Shown here: one piece after another, positions 4,525-5,082 of the stretch | Layout of the letters: each line of letters opens with the position of its first letter | How positions within the stretch are numbered: the stretch's first letter is position 1 | Assembly (NCBI GenBank): GCA_937967425.1 | Contig: CALBST010000005.1 | Span: 1-5,082, forward strand | Reading direction: 5' to 3' | From: an uncultured Caulobacteraceae bacterium | GTDB taxonomy: Bacteria; Pseudomonadota; Alphaproteobacteria; Caulobacterales; TH1-2 | Length of the DNA: 5,082 bases | The notes under the pieces: model-generated | Told to the model about the DNA's origin: nothing | Seen by the model: the letters and a program-made list of their open reading frames with translations, nothing else | The model's database searches: none | Made by a program: the position numbers and the translations under genes

Positions 4525-5082
4525 ATGGTTCAACGCGTTTTCATCGATGGCGAAGCCGGCACGACGGGCTTGCAGATACGCGAGCGCCTCGAAGGACGCC
4601 GCGACATCGAGCTTGTCTCGATCGCTGCCGATAAGCGCAAGGATGCGGACGAGCGCAAGCGGCTGCTGAACGGCGCCGACGCCGTCATCCTGTGTTTGCC
4701 GGATGAGGCGGCGCGGGAGGCGGTCTCTCTGATCGAAAACAGCAAGGTGGTCGTGATCGACGCGTCGACCGCGTACCGCGTCGCCGATGGCTGGACCTAC
4801 GGCTTCGCCGAGATGAGCAAGGATCAGCGGGCGGCGATCGCCAAGTCGAAACGCATCTCCAATCCGGGTTGCTATCCAACCGGGTTCATCGCGCTGGTGC
4901 GGCCTTTGGTGGAAGCGGGCCTCGTGCCGCGCGATTGGCCGCTGAGCGTGAACGCCGTCTCCGGCTATTCCGGCGGCGGCAAGGCGATGATCGCCGAGTT
5001 CGAGAACACCGGCGCGCCGGAATATACGAGCGTGCCGTATCGCATCTACGCGATGACGCAGCAGCATAAGCACGTGCCGGAG
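4525..5082 (+). CDS. argC: N-acetyl-gamma-glutamyl-phosphate reductase, type 2 (5' part)
   Basis: The first 186 residues, cut by the right edge; the type-2 family is about 310 residues long. The enzyme reduces N-acetyl-glutamyl 5-phosphate to the semialdehyde with NADPH, the third step of arginine biosynthesis, in the cytoplasm. The N-terminal Rossmann fold begins VFIDGEAGTTGLQI (5-18), the short-form nucleotide-binding motif. VILCLPDEAAREAV (54-67) and VVVIDASTAYRV (75-86) follow. SNPGCYPTGF (112-121) carries the catalytic Cys116. VSGYSGGGKAM (145-155) and the HKHVPE block (181-186), bearing the conserved histidine, close the visible part. GGAG at 4515-4518 lies six bases before the ATG. argC following rpsI is a common order in alphaproteobacteria. 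The terminator lies directly upstream, so transcription must come from read-through or from a promoter overlapping it. Confidence 0.95.
   Translation, partial: MVQRVFIDGEAGTTGLQIRERLEGRRDIELVSIAADKRKDADERKRLLNGADAVILCLPDEAAREAVSLIENSKVVVIDASTAYRVADGWTYGFAEMSKDQRAAIAKSKRISNPGCYPTGFIALVRPLVEAGLVPRDWPLSVNAVSGYSGGGKAMIAEFENTGAPEYTSVPYRIYAMTQQHKHVPE

Noticed and set aside
3124..5073. A 649-codon open frame on the minus strand opposite ctaA, rplM, rpsI and argC
   Set aside because: It is a mirror frame of four well-recognised genes, rich in Arg, Ala and His, with no recognisable motif.
1..5082. Search for mobile elements, CRISPR repeats, tRNA or rRNA genes, toxin-antitoxin or defence genes
   Set aside because: No transposase motifs, regularly spaced repeats, terminal inverted repeats, tRNA-like folds or defence domains were seen. 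The gene content is ordinary housekeeping plus a trehalose operon.

Overview
The window is a chromosomal, high-GC stretch from an alphaproteobacterium. The block ctaA - rplM - rpsI - argC, the type-2 (short-form) ArgC, the N-terminally extended S9 and the DUF2842 gene all point there. The protein sequences feel closest to the Caulobacterales/Hyphomonadales side, but that finer placement is only an impression. No mobile element, CRISPR array, tRNA or rRNA is visible. Every region has an ordinary chromosomal explanation, and I found no undescribed multi-gene system.

Left part (1-1309, minus strand): a trehalose operon read leftwards. otsB (trehalose-6-phosphate phosphatase, 530-1309) runs into a glycoside hydrolase family 15 gene (1-533, cut by the edge) through an ATGA stop/start overlap. 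Upstream of otsB, at 1366-1391, is an exact GGAAC-N17-CGTT element. This is the consensus of the EcfG-type sigma factor that runs the alphaproteobacterial general stress response, so the operon is probably induced by stress. otsA would be expected beyond the left edge.

Middle (1310-2329): a 255-base divergent intergenic region precedes an RcnB-like small periplasmic protein gene (1565-1984, plus). A hairpin at 2006-2044 separates it from a convergent small membrane protein gene of the DUF2842 family (2044-2247, minus). An 82-base spacer then separates that gene from the divergent ctaA.

Right part (2330-5082, plus strand): ctaA (heme A synthase, 2330-3355), then an AT-rich island and a good promoter candidate (3420-3448), then the rplM-rpsI ribosomal operon (L13 and S9). 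A strong intrinsic terminator (4478-4514) follows. Immediately after it comes argC (N-acetyl-gamma-glutamyl-phosphate reductase, arginine biosynthesis), which runs off the right edge. The terminator ends directly against the argC ribosome binding site, which raises the question of how argC is transcribed.

Many long open frames lie opposite or out of phase with these genes because of the high GC3 bias. They are treated as artefacts.
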